From positions 1 to 21,525 of the forward strand of contig NZ_DASZGI010000395.1 of assembly GCF_035938995.1 (NCBI RefSeq): a stretch of 21,525 bases of DNA. Direction: 5' to 3'. Positions 21,434 to 21,525 of the stretch are shown here, in pieces (position 1 is the first letter of the stretch; every line of letters starts with the position of its first letter). A program made the translations under genes and the position numbers. The notes below the pieces were generated by a model. That model was not told the origin of the DNA and ran no database searches. It saw only the letters and a program-made list of their open reading frames with translations. The stretch is from DASZGI01 sp035938995 (GTDB taxonomy: Bacteria; Actinomycetota; Actinomycetes; Streptomycetales; Catenulisporaceae).

Positions 21434-21525
21434 TCGACCGACCCAGACGAGCCAGCTGACATCACCTGGCTCTTCCTAGGCCTCAACGGCCACGTCCTTC
21501 ACGAACCCCTGGACGAGGATGCCGC
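21434..21525 (+). pseudogene. Possible 3' remnant of a Fic/Doc-type toxin gene
   Basis: The frame directly after the VOC stop stays open to the window edge and reads ITWLFLGLNGHVLHEP followed by LDEDA. This resembles the part of Fic/Doc (death-on-curing) proteins after the active-site loop, the F-L-x-L-N-G-x-x-L-x(4)-D-E-A pattern. The HPFxDGNKR active-site motif is absent, and there is no ATG, GTG or TTG in frame after the VOC stop, so this would be a 5'-truncated relic. It continues beyond the window. The opposite strand is also open here (ending GILVQGFVKDVAVEA, stop 21476-21478), so which strand codes is not certain. Confidence 0.35.
21449..21472 (+). terminator. Hairpin after the VOC gene
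   Basis: GAGCCAG (21449-21455) and CTGGCTC (21466-21472) form a perfect 7-bp stem with a 10-base loop, followed by TTCC. It lies 15 bases after the VOC stop but also inside the possible toxin-gene remnant, so one reading may be chance. Confidence 0.45.

Noticed and set aside
21476..21525. Minus-strand C-terminal fragment (ending KDVAVEA and a TAG stop) at the right edge
   Set aside because: Only 15 codons are visible and no motif is recognisable; the plus-strand reading resembles Fic/Doc proteins better. It remains an alternative.

Overview
The window is high-GC DNA with dense third-position GC, GTG as well as ATG starts, lipoprotein and secreted-hydrolase genes, F420-type flavin chemistry and many start codons without a ribosome binding site. 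Together these point to an actinobacterium of the Streptomyces/Catenulispora kind. No insertion sequence, phage module, CRISPR array or rRNA is visible. It reads as chromosomal sequence made of small, mostly self-contained transcription units.

Left part (1-6.5 kb): the 5' two thirds of a tRNA-Leu(UAA), a DUF4287 small protein, two poorly coding stretches and a small unknown protein. A thiolase, an SGNH hydrolase and cystathionine beta-synthase (divergent from the hydrolase) follow. I recall the same gene order in Streptomyces but could not check it. An LtrA-family membrane protein converges on cbs. A near-palindrome lies between the thiolase and hydrolase genes, and an inverted repeat lies in the cbs promoter region.

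Middle part (6.7-14.5 kb): a secreted three-disulfide-type SGNH esterase; a solitary flotillin-like SPFH protein that lacks a membrane anchor; and a divergent cluster of an ABM monooxygenase, an ArsR regulator and an SRPBCC protein, whose face-to-face promoters share one inverted repeat. Next come a DedA membrane protein, a translationally coupled DJ-1/PfpI-MarR pair with a three-half-site operator in its promoter, an unknown lipoprotein and a small PH-domain-like protein.

Right part (14.7-21.5 kb): a three-gene operon with overlapping stop/start codons encodes a PadR regulator, an ABC ATPase and a 10-TM MacB/FtsX-type permease, probably a substrate-induced exporter. Then come an LLM-class flavin oxidoreductase, a stand-alone OLD-type TOPRIM protein, a DUF72 protein, a VOC protein and, at the edge, what looks like the 3' remnant of a Fic/Doc toxin gene.

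The genes do not form one pathway. The most distinctive signals are regulatory: eight start codons have a TANNNT-like -10 box 4 to 7 bases upstream (6 or 7 in most) and no Shine-Dalgarno sequence, implying leaderless mRNAs, and three one-component regulators (ArsR, MarR, PadR) each sit beside an inverted repeat that overlaps a promoter. No clearly new multi-gene defence or metabolic system could be supported. The best candidates for new biology are the anchor-less SPFH coiled-coil protein and the stand-alone TOPRIM protein.
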